A stretch of DNA of 64,000 bases from Pseudidiomarina halophila (GTDB lineage Bacteria; Pseudomonadota; Gammaproteobacteria; Enterobacterales; Alteromonadaceae): contig NZ_PIPW01000003.1 of assembly GCF_003987215.1 (NCBI RefSeq), forward strand, positions 186,001 to 250,000, read 5' to 3'. Made by a program: the position numbers and the translations under genes. The notes below the pieces were generated by a model. That model saw only the letters and a program-made list of their open reading frames with translations, made no database searches and was not told where the DNA came from. Below are positions 57,141-64,000 of the stretch, piece after piece. Each line of letters starts with the position of its first letter. Positions within the stretch are counted from its first letter, which is position 1.

Positions 57141-59237
57141 ATGGCAACAGAAAGAATGGCGAACCAAGGCTTACATCGTATTCCGCTGTCGGTACTCAAG
57201 GGTGTTGGACCCAAGTTGCAGGAGCGGATGGCGAAACTCGGCCTGGCAACCATACAGGATGTGTTGTTGCATTTGCCTTTGCGTTACGAAGATCGCTCAC
57301 GTATTTATCCTATAGCAGCACTGCAACCGGGAACCACGGCAACGGTTATTGCAGCAGTGGTGAAAGCTGAAGTGGTTTATGGCCGCCGGCGGATGCTCAA
57401 AGTAAGAGTTCAGGATGCCAGTGGCGGGCTAAACCTTGTGTTTTTCCAGTTTAGTGCAGCCCAATTAAAGCAGTTTGAGCAAGGTACCCGGTTACAGTTA
57501 TTTGGCGAAGCCCGGCGCGGTCTGCAGGGCCCCGATATGATTCACCCGGAATACAAAATAATCACCGGAGCGGCGCCGGAACTTGCCGAAAGTTCGCTGA
57601 CACCTGTGTACCCAACCACTGAGGGAGTGCAGCAGGCCACCTTAAGAAAGATAAGTGAGCAAGCACTAACTTACCTGACCGATAAAGCATTGCCGGAGCT
57701 AATGCCTGAGCAACTGCAACCCAACGGCATGGGGTTGGCGGCGGCGATCCGGTTATTACACCGCCCGCCACTGGACGTCAGTTTGGGTGAACTGCAGGAT
57801 GGGACGCACCCAGCGCAAGAGCGTCTGGCGATGGAAGAGTTGGTTGCGCATCAGTTGAGCCTACTAAAATTGCGCGCCATCAAACAACAGCATCAGGCGC
57901 GATCACTGCAACCCCACTCGCAGTTGCAACAAGAGTTTTTGAGTCGCCTGCCCTTTAAGCCAACTGCCGCTCAGCAACGTGTGGTGAATGAAATTCAGCA
58001 GGATTTATCTGAACCGATTCCGATGATGCGACTGGTGCAGGGCGATGTCGGATCGGGCAAAACTCTGGTCGCTGCGTTAGCGGCTCTGACCGCAATCGGG
58101 CAGGGGTATCAGGTGGCATTAATGGCGCCGACTGAAATACTTGCTGAGCAACACGCGCTGACCTTCCAGCAATGGTTTGCGCCACTCGGCATTCAGGTGG
58201 GCTTTTTAATGGGTAAGCAAAATGCCAGACAGCGCAAAGGGAATCTTGCTGCGCTGGCCAGTGGCGAACTTAATATGGTGGTCGGTACCCATGCATTATT
58301 TCAGGCTGATGTTGCGTATCACAATCTGGTGCTGGTGATCATTGATGAACAACACCGCTTTGGCGTTCACCAACGTCTTGGCTTGCGTGAAAAAGGTGTG
58401 CAACAGGGGTATCAGCCGCACCAGCTGATCATGACGGCAACACCTATACCGCGTACCTTAGCTATGACCGCTTATGCCGATTTAGCCACCTCAATAATTG
58501 ATGAGTTGCCTCCCGGGCGGACTCCGGTCACCACGGTGGCCGTGCCGGATACCCGGCGTGACCAGGTGATTACCCGGGTGCACGATGTCTGCGTCAAAGA
58601 AAAACGCCAGGCCTATTGGGTCTGTACCCTGATAGAAGAATCGGAAGCATTACAGTGCCAGGCTGCTGAAGATAGTGCGAACCAACTTGCTGAAGCGCTG
58701 CCGGATCTGCGAATTGGTCTGGTCCATGGTCGCCTGAAAAGCGCCGAGAAAGAAGCTGTGATGCAGGCGTTTAAGGCGCACGAGTTGGATCTGCTGGTAG
58801 CGACGACCGTGATTGAGGTCGGTGTTGATGTGCCCAATGCCAGTTTGATGATCATCGAAAACCCGGAGCGGCTGGGGCTGGCGCAATTGCATCAGTTACG
58901 CGGCCGGGTGGGGCGTGGCGCCGTAGCCAGTCATTGTGTGTTGCTTTATCATGCGCCGTTATCGAAAACTGCAACCCAGCGATTGGGTGTGCTGCGTGAC
59001 AGCAACGATGGCTTTGTTATTGCCCAACGCGATCTCGAATTACGCGGACCGGGGGAGTTACTTGGCCAGCGGCAAACCGGGGTGACCGAAATGAAGGTTG
59101 CTGACGTAATGAAACATAACTACCTGCTGGATGATGCACAACAGTTAGCGCAACAATTATGGCAGCAGTATCCAGAGACTTCGGAAGCGTTAATTCAACG
59201 CTGGTTACCCCGTCGTGACCACTACGCCCAGGCGTAA
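57141..59237 (+). CDS. recG: ATP-dependent DNA helicase RecG
   Basis: A 698-residue helicase that remodels stalled forks and branched DNA. The wedge/OB domain occupies about 1-270. Walker A is GDVGSGKTLVAALAAL, the DExH box is IIDEQHRFGV, motif III is MTATPIPRTL, and the C-terminal helicase half has VATTVIEVGVDVPNA and QLRGRVGRG. The start is the ATG at 57141, two bases after the trmH stop. The trmH-recG pair is conserved, although it is separated here from spoT. Confidence 0.96.
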   Translation: MATERMANQGLHRIPLSVLKGVGPKLQERMAKLGLATIQDVLLHLPLRYEDRSRIYPIAALQPGTTATVIAAVVKAEVVYGRRRMLKVRVQDASGGLNLVFFQFSAAQLKQFEQGTRLQLFGEARRGLQGPDMIHPEYKIITGAAPELAESSLTPVYPTTEGVQQATLRKISEQALTYLTDKALPELMPEQLQPNGMGLAAAIRLLHRPPLDVSLGELQDGTHPAQERLAMEELVAHQLSLLKLRAIKQQHQARSLQPHSQLQQEFLSRLPFKPTAAQQRVVNEIQQDLSEPIPMMRLVQGDVGSGKTLVAALAALTAIGQGYQVALMAPTEILAEQHALTFQQWFAPLGIQVGFLMGKQNARQRKGNLAALASGELNMVVGTHALFQADVAYHNLVLVIIDEQHRFGVHQRLGLREKGVQQGYQPHQLIMTATPIPRTLAMTAYADLATSIIDELPPGRTPVTTVAVPDTRRDQVITRVHDVCVKEKRQAYWVCTLIEESEALQCQAAEDSANQLAEALPDLRIGLVHGRLKSAEKEAVMQAFKAHELDLLVATTVIEVGVDVPNASLMIIENPERLGLAQLHQLRGRVGRGAVASHCVLLYHAPLSKTATQRLGVLRDSNDGFVIAQRDLELRGPGELLGQRQTGVTEMKVADVMKHNYLLDDAQQLAQQLWQQYPETSEALIQRWLPRRDHYAQA

Positions 59238-59276
59238 ATTCGTAGTACACTAGGCGTCCATTAATGAAAAGGCAGC

Positions 59277-60035
59277 ATGATGAAAGATTCAAAGTCTGAC
59301 ACCATTGATTTTGGCTACAAGCAAGTTGCTAAAGATGAAAAGCAAGGTCTTGTCGCTAATGTATTTAATTCAGTGGCGCAAAAATACGACATCATGAACG
59401 ACGTCATGTCGTTTGGTATTCACCGTATCTGGAAACGCTACACCATCGATTGTAGTGGCGTTCGCGCGGGCATGAAGGTGCTGGACATCGCTGGTGGCAC
59501 CGGTGATTTGACCGCACAATTCTCGCGGCGGGTTGGTCCCAAAGGTGAGGTCGTACTGGCAGATATCAATCAGGCCATGCTCGATGTTGGCCGCGATAAA
59601 TTGCGCAATAAGGGCATCGTTGGCAATGTCGATTACGTGCAGGCCAATGCCGAAGATTTACCTTTTGCTGATGACACTTTCGATATTATTACCATCGCTT
59701 TTGGTTTGCGTAATGTAACTGATAAACAAAAAGCACTGGAATCAATGTTCCGGGTGCTAAAACCAGGTGGCCGCTTGCTGGTACTTGAGTTTTCCAAACC
59801 GGTACCGCCAATGTTGTCTCAGGCCTACGATTTCTACTCCTTCAATGTGTTGCCTAAAATGGGTCAACTGGTTGCTGGTGATGCCGAAAGTTATCAGTAT
59901 TTAGCTGAGTCGATTCGTATGCACCCTGATCAGGAAACCCTGAAAGGAATGATGGAGCAAGCCGGCTATGAACGCGTGACCTACGACAATCTCACTGGCG
60001 GCATCGTCGCCTTGCACCGCGGGTTTAAATTTTGA
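59277..60035 (+). CDS. ubiE: ubiquinone/menaquinone C-methyltransferase
   Basis: A 252-residue SAM methyltransferase. Motif I is [18 protein letters not shown], with [12 protein letters not shown] and the UbiE signature [26 protein letters not shown]... at the N-terminus and the C-terminal [12 protein letters not shown] are typical. It adds the ring methyl in ubiquinone (and menaquinone) synthesis. AAAGGCAGC precedes the ATG. It begins the conserved ubiE-ubiJ-ubiB-tat cluster and overlaps ubiJ by one base. Confidence 0.97.
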   Translation: MMKDSKSDTIDFGYKQVAKDEKQGLVANVFNSVAQKYDIMNDVMSFGIHRIWKRYTIDCSGVRAGMKVLDIAGGTGDLTAQFSRRVGPKGEVVLADINQAMLDVGRDKLRNKGIVGNVDYVQANAEDLPFADDTFDIITIAFGLRNVTDKQKALESMFRVLKPGGRLLVLEFSKPVPPMLSQAYDFYSFNVLPKMGQLVAGDAESYQYLAESIRMHPDQETLKGMMEQAGYERVTYDNLTGGIVALHRGFKF

Positions 60036-60637
60036 TGTTGTGGACTGTGCTACCAACACAATTGGTTGAGAGCTTCGCCAACCATATTCTCCATCTTGAT
60101 GGACAAACGCCACAGCGTCTGCAAAAGCTTGAGGGGCGCCGTTTACGGCTGTCGTTAAAAGAGCTGGGTAAGCCACTTACCCTAGGGGTAACAGCACAGG
60201 GTGTGATGCTCAGCTGGGTCGACGACAGTATCGTTGACTGCCATATCGTAACGGAAATTGCAGTACTGCCGGAGTTACGCGACAGCGCCAATATTACGCG
60301 ATTGATCAAAGCAGATAAGCTTGATATTGAGGGTGACCCGATGTTGGCGCAGCAGTTAAGCAAATTGTTAACTGATCTTGATATCGATTGGCCGGAGCAG
60401 CTGTCGCAACGGCTGGGCGATGTACCTGCACAACTGCTGGTAAATGCGTTTCGTCGCGGCCGTAAGCGCGCAGAGCGATTCCAGGCAGATTCACAGCAGT
60501 GGGTCAGGGATGCCTTGGTAGAAGAGCAACACCTGCTGCCGGCGCGCGAGAGATTTATTCAGTTTCAACAGGACATGCAGGCACTGCGTGCCCAGGTCGA
60601 TAAGCTGGAACGGCACCTCAAAGAGCAGCAAGGTTAA
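60035..60637 (+). CDS. ubiJ: ubiquinone biosynthesis accessory factor UbiJ (SCP2 domain)
   Basis: A 200-residue lipid-binding protein. Residues about 10-110 form an SCP2-like domain ([37 protein letters not shown]), followed by helical residues that end in a basic-acidic coiled coil ([19 protein letters not shown]). UbiJ helps assemble the aerobic Ubi complex. The start ATG overlaps the ubiE stop (TGATG). The position between ubiE and ubiB is the main support for the name. Confidence 0.93.
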   Translation: MLWTVLPTQLVESFANHILHLDGQTPQRLQKLEGRRLRLSLKELGKPLTLGVTAQGVMLSWVDDSIVDCHIVTEIAVLPELRDSANITRLIKADKLDIEGDPMLAQQLSKLLTDLDIDWPEQLSQRLGDVPAQLLVNAFRRGRKRAERFQADSQQWVRDALVEEQHLLPARERFIQFQQDMQALRAQVDKLERHLKEQQG

Positions 60638-60639
60638 CC

Positions 60640-62283
60640 ATGCGAACGAAACGACTGTATCAGATCACCCGTACCTTTTTGCACTATGGCCTCAACGAGC
60701 TGATTCCAGCCCGTTGGATGCCATGGTCAGTGCGGCTGGCGCGCTACAGCTTATTCTGGTTACCAAACCGCCATAAAGATAAGCCTGCGGGCATGAGGTT
60801 GCGGCTGGCGCTTGAATCGCTGGGGCCGGTTTGGGTTAAATTCGGGCAGATGCTCTCTACCCGGCGTGACCTGCTGCCGCCAGACATTGCACTGGAGCTG
60901 GCAAAGCTGCAGGACAAGGTAAAACCATTTCCCGGTGAACAGGCACAACAGCTCATTGAAAAAGCACTGGGACTACGCAGCATTAACGATGCCTTTATCG
61001 ACTTTTCGGTAACGCCGCTCGCTTCGGCATCCATTGCCCAGGTACACACCGCGACCCTTAGAAATGGCGATGACACAGGCGCTGATGTGGTCATTAAGGT
61101 TATTCGTCCCGATATCCGCGGCGTGATCGCTGCCGATTTGCGGTTGATGGAAACCCTGGCCGGCGTGTTGGCTAAACACTTGCCGGATGGGCGCCGGCTA
61201 AAACCAAAAGAAGTGGTAAAAGAGTACCGTAAAACGCTACTCGACGAATTAGACTTAGCGCGCGAAGCGGCCAATGCCATACAACTGCGGCGCAACTTTG
61301 AAGATTCGAAGTTACTCTATATTCCAAAGGTTTATAGTGATTTCAGTCGCCCGAATATTATGGTGATGGAGCGGATTGACGGCATACCTATCAGCGATGT
61401 TGATGCGTTACTCGCTATCGGCGTGGATATGAAAAAGCTTGCTGAGCGCGGGGTGGAAGTGTTCTTTACGCAAGTATTCCGCGATAGTTTCTTTCACGCT
61501 GACATGCATCCGGGAAATATTTTTGTTTCGCGCGAGAATCCGCAGGATCCCCAATATCTGGGCATTGATTTCGGCATTGTCGGTACGCTCAATCGTGAAG
61601 ATAAACGTTATCTTGCGGAGAACTTTTTAGCCTTTTTTAATCGCGACTACCGGAAAGTTGCCGAGCTTCACGTTGACTCGGGCTGGGTGCCTGCACATAT
61701 TAATGTTGAAGACTTCGAGTCGGCGATTCGGACCGTCTGCGAGCCAATTTTCAATAAGCCGTTGGCAGAGATTTCGTTTGGCCATGTATTAGTGAATTTG
61801 TTCAATACCGCGCGACGTTTTGAAATGGAAGTTCAGCCGCAACTGGTGTTGCTGCAAAAAACATTACTTTACGTTGAGGGGCTCGGCCGCACCCTCTATC
61901 CTCAGCTCGATCTTTGGCAGACAGCGAAGCCATTTCTTGAGCGCTGGATGAAAGAGCAGTTGGGCTGGCGTGCAGTGTTACGCTCAGTAAAAGAACAAGC
62001 GCCATATTGGGCAGAAAAAATGCCCGAGATGCCGAACTTGCTGCACGAATATTTAAGCACGCAAAAGCATCAAATCGAACACCAACAAGCGGCGACACAG
62101 GCTCTGCTACGAAGCCAGCGGCAATTCGCCTGGCGCCTTTGGTGGGGAATGACAGGGGCGGCATTGCTGGTAAGCACAACCCTGTTGTGGACCAGTAATC
62201 AACCGCTATGGCTGACGTCCGTGAGTGGCGTATTAACAGTCCTGAGTATTGCAATGAGTTGGCGCAAAGCCAGCCACAATTAA
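60640..62283 (+). CDS. ubiB: ubiquinone biosynthesis atypical kinase/ATPase UbiB
   Basis: A 547-residue ADCK/ABC1-type kinase-like protein. The KxGQ motif is in [14 protein letters not shown], the Ala-rich loop region is [10 protein letters not shown], the catalytic-type segment is [11 protein letters not shown] and the DFG-like motif is IDFGIVG. Two C-terminal membrane segments (about 495-515 and 520-540) anchor it in the inner membrane. It acts in ubiquinone assembly, probably as an ATPase on lipid intermediates. It is two bases after ubiJ. Confidence 0.97.
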   Translation: MRTKRLYQITRTFLHYGLNELIPARWMPWSVRLARYSLFWLPNRHKDKPAGMRLRLALESLGPVWVKFGQMLSTRRDLLPPDIALELAKLQDKVKPFPGEQAQQLIEKALGLRSINDAFIDFSVTPLASASIAQVHTATLRNGDDTGADVVIKVIRPDIRGVIAADLRLMETLAGVLAKHLPDGRRLKPKEVVKEYRKTLLDELDLAREAANAIQLRRNFEDSKLLYIPKVYSDFSRPNIMVMERIDGIPISDVDALLAIGVDMKKLAERGVEVFFTQVFRDSFFHADMHPGNIFVSRENPQDPQYLGIDFGIVGTLNREDKRYLAENFLAFFNRDYRKVAELHVDSGWVPAHINVEDFESAIRTVCEPIFNKPLAEISFGHVLVNLFNTARRFEMEVQPQLVLLQKTLLYVEGLGRTLYPQLDLWQTAKPFLERWMKEQLGWRAVLRSVKEQAPYWAEKMPEMPNLLHEYLSTQKHQIEHQQAATQALLRSQRQFAWRLWWGMTGAALLVSTTLLWTSNQPLWLTSVSGVLTVLSIAMSWRKASHN

Positions 62284-62294
62284 ATGAGGGTGTT

Positions 62295-62501
62295 ATGGGT
62301 ATTAGTATTTGGCAACTGCTGATCCTGCTGGTCATTATCGTGCTGTTGTTTGGCACGAAGCGACTGCGGTCGCTGGGTGGTGACTTAGGTTCAGCAATTA
62401 AAGGTTTCAAAAAATCAGTCAGTGATGACGAAACCACAAGCAACAATGAACATAAAAAAGTCGACACTAAGTCTGAGCATGACAAGGACAAGGACGCTTA
62501 A
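62295..62501 (+). CDS. tatA: twin-arginine translocase subunit TatA
   Basis: A 68-residue protein with one N-terminal membrane helix ([16 protein letters not shown]), the conserved FGTKRL hinge and an amphipathic helix, then a charged tail with many Lys and Asp. It forms the translocation pore assembly. The frame is open upstream into ubiB, but MGISIWQLL at 62295 is the canonical start, preceded by GAGGG. Confidence 0.96.
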   Translation: MGISIWQLLILLVIIVLLFGTKRLRSLGGDLGSAIKGFKKSVSDDETTSNNEHKKVDTKSEHDKDKDA

Positions 62502-62506
62502 GCGGT

Positions 62507-62866
62507 ATGTTTGATATCGGCTTCTGGGAGCTGCTATTTGTTGCGCTCATTGGATTGTTAGTTCTTGGACCAGAGCGTCTTCCCGTCGCCCTGCGCGGTT
62601 TGCAGCGTGGCATACAGAAGATGAAAAGCTTTGGCACATCGGTGCAGGCTGAATTGAATCATGAGCTGCGCATAAAAGAACTCCACGATCATCTGAAAAA
62701 AGCGGAACAAATGGACGTTGAAAAACTCTCGCCAGAGTTGCAACGTTCTATGGCCGAGTTGCGGGAAGCCGCAGCTGGCGTGCAGCGACCCTACGCGAAA
62801 AAGCCGAACGCGCAAGATGACGAAAGCGAACCTCCCGCAACCGATGAGTCAAAACCGTCCTCATGA
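62507..62866 (+). CDS. tatB: twin-arginine translocase subunit TatB
   Basis: A 119-residue TatB with N-terminal [20 protein letters not shown], the LGPERLP hinge and long amphipathic helices (residues 25-95). It partners TatC in binding twin-arginine signal peptides. It lies five bases after tatA and overlaps tatC by four bases. Confidence 0.96.
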   Translation: MFDIGFWELLFVALIGLLVLGPERLPVALRGLQRGIQKMKSFGTSVQAELNHELRIKELHDHLKKAEQMDVEKLSPELQRSMAELREAAAGVQRPYAKKPNAQDDESEPPATDESKPSS

Positions 62867-63600
62867 GCCAATCGCCGCTAATTGATCACTTGCTCGAGTT
62901 ACGGCGCCGGTTGCTTTGGTGCGTCATTGTAGTACTGCTGATTTTCTCGGTTTTTGCAGTTTTTGCCGATGAGCTTTATCGCTACGTAGCAGCGCCGATG
63001 CTCGCCAGTTTGCCACAAGGCAGTACGTTAATAGCTACCGACGTCGCAACGCCCTTTTTTACTCCGTTTAAACTTGCGTTGGTCAGTGCTATCGCAGTTG
63101 CTGTGCCGATGTTGTTATGGCAGGTTTGGGGGTTTATTGCGCCGGGGCTGTATAAGCGCGAAAAACGTTTAGTGGTACCGCTCATGGTATCGAGCAGTTT
63201 ATTGTTTTATGCTGGCGTTGCATTCGCTTATTGGGTTGTTTTGCCGCTGGCATTGAACTTTTTGGCAAATTCAGCACCTGAAGGTGTTACGGTCGCGACG
63301 GATATCGCCCGGTACCTCGACTTTGTGCTGGCAATTTTTATGGCTTTTGGGATTGCGTTTGAAACTCCCGTAGCGATAATTTTACTGTGCTGGACCGGTG
63401 TGACTAACGTCAAGTCGTTGCGCGCCAAACGTCCCTATGTCATTGTCGGTGCGTTTGTGGTGGGGATGATACTGACTCCACCGGATGTTATTTCGCAAAC
63501 ATTATTGGCTATTCCAATGTGGTTGTTGTTTGAACTTGGACTAGTGATTGCTAGTCTATATCAACGCAAGCCACGTGATGCAGATGCAGAGCATGAATAA
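62863..63600 (+). CDS. tatC: twin-arginine translocase subunit TatC
   Basis: A 245-residue inner-membrane protein with six membrane segments. N-terminal [15 protein letters not shown] and the cytoplasmic loop [13 protein letters not shown] are the main conserved elements that recognise the signal peptide; [19 protein letters not shown] is the conserved TM4 region. No tatD follows in the remaining 400 bases, unlike E. coli. Confidence 0.97.
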   Translation: MSQSPLIDHLLELRRRLLWCVIVVLLIFSVFAVFADELYRYVAAPMLASLPQGSTLIATDVATPFFTPFKLALVSAIAVAVPMLLWQVWGFIAPGLYKREKRLVVPLMVSSSLLFYAGVAFAYWVVLPLALNFLANSAPEGVTVATDIARYLDFVLAIFMAFGIAFETPVAIILLCWTGVTNVKSLRAKRPYVIVGAFVVGMILTPPDVISQTLLAIPMWLLFELGLVIASLYQRKPRDADAEHE

Positions 63601-63625
63601 ACTATTGAAGTGGGAATCATTTAAA

Positions 63626-64000
63626 ATGATGAAATTGTTTGGTTTGGGGAGTGTTGTCGGTTGTATCTCGTTGGCAGCTTTAGCAGCTCCAAACGCTATC
63701 GCACAAGATGTGTCGCAACAGCAATTGCGCAATTGTGCAAGTATCGAAAATCCGCTACAGCGACTGGTTTGTTTCGATAAACTTGCCGCTGGTGAGGCGC
63801 CGGCGCCAGCACAAGAAACTACTGCTGCGCCACAGAACCGTAGTACCATGGAAGATGAATTCGGACGCGAGCACCTTGACGATCCAACCAGCGATCGGCC
63901 CGACAAAATTTATGTAAAAATTGCTGATGCACAACGCAATTTTTATGGTAAATGGGAGATAGTGCTCACCAACGGACAGCGTTGGGAGCAGATTGATTCT
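63626..64000 (+). CDS. exported protein, truncated by window edge
   Basis: 125 codons of an open frame that runs off the right edge. The start ATGATG at 63626 follows a weak ribosome site. Residues 1-30 form a signal peptide (ISLAALAAPNAIAQD). The mature part has the frequent exported-protein motif CASIENPLQRLVCFDKLA with two cysteines, then an Ala/Pro-rich linker and a C-terminal strand pattern WEIVLTNGQRWEQID. The same layout occurs in proteins loosely labelled type VI secretion-associated, but I do not assign a function. Confidence 0.75.
   Translation, partial: MMKLFGLGSVVGCISLAALAAPNAIAQDVSQQQLRNCASIENPLQRLVCFDKLAAGEAPAPAQETTAAPQNRSTMEDEFGREHLDDPTSDRPDKIYVKIADAQRNFYGKWEIVLTNGQRWEQIDS

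Noticed and set aside
63601-64000. tatD following tatC
   Set aside because: The remaining sequence encodes an exported protein with a signal peptide, not TatD.

Overview
The window reads as a chromosomal segment of a marine-type gammaproteobacterium, most like the Alteromonadales/Idiomarinaceae. This rests on gene content and conserved order (gmk-rpoZ-spoT, trmH-recG, ubiE-ubiJ-ubiB-tatABC), not on any database comparison. I see no rRNA, tRNA, CRISPR array, prophage or transposase. Coding density is high and no gap without a gene exceeds 300 bases.

Layout. 1-4.9 kb: 5' end of upp, exported catalase-peroxidase katG, yjbQ-type gene, a methyltransferase and a diguanylate cyclase. 5.0-9.0 kb: arsenic operon (ArsC-ArsR fusion, Acr3, GAPDH, ArsJ) behind a palindromic operator. 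9.1-15 kb: a secreted unknown, a c-di-GMP phosphodiesterase, and an overlapping operon of Baeyer-Villiger-type monooxygenase, alpha/beta hydrolase and beta-propeller hydrolase. 15-19.3 kb: mscL with a zinc-ribbon tail, a D-threonine aldolase/D-serine dehydratase-like enzyme, a small exported NTF2-like protein, a LOG protein and an exported M24 peptidase. 19.4-36.3 kb: heme oxygenase, amino-acid permease, GAF-PAS-LOV-GGDEF-EAL protein, FecA-like receptor, dGTPase-like enzyme, methyltransferase, diguanylate cyclase, YajQ, a giant CheB-CheR-PAS-GGDEF-EAL protein, and a phytochrome photosensory module overlapping it. 36.3-39.7 kb: MetJ-type methionine operons (MetX-like, homoserine dehydrogenase, MetY). 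39.8-43 kb: lipoprotein hydrolase, M48 peptidase, LemA. 43.1-46.6 kb: gmk, rpoZ, spoT, ridA. 46.6-56.2 kb: NhaC-family probable methionine transporter (MetT-like) with met boxes, GNAT-nitrilase fusion, acyl-CoA synthetase, HDAC-like deacetylase, CoA-transferase-GNAT fusion, M20 amidohydrolase and RluA-type pseudouridine synthase. 56.2-64 kb: trmH, recG, ubiE, ubiJ, ubiB, tatABC and a truncated exported protein.

How the genes may work together. Five GGDEF proteins (three also with EAL) plus YajQ lie within about 32 kb. One carries a LOV flavin-binding motif with its photoactive cysteine. Another is translationally coupled to an output-less phytochrome with all its chromophore-binding residues, and a heme oxygenase that could supply biliverdin lies 15 kb away. 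The region therefore looks like a blue- and red-light input hub for c-di-GMP and chemotaxis-type signalling. This is the most interesting signal in the window and is partly inference. Tandem met boxes at three places suggest one MetJ regulon covering methionine synthesis and uptake. A related AT-rich palindromic repeat occurs at both edges of the 49.7-56.2 kb block, once as a simple hairpin and once as three direct plus three inverted copies.
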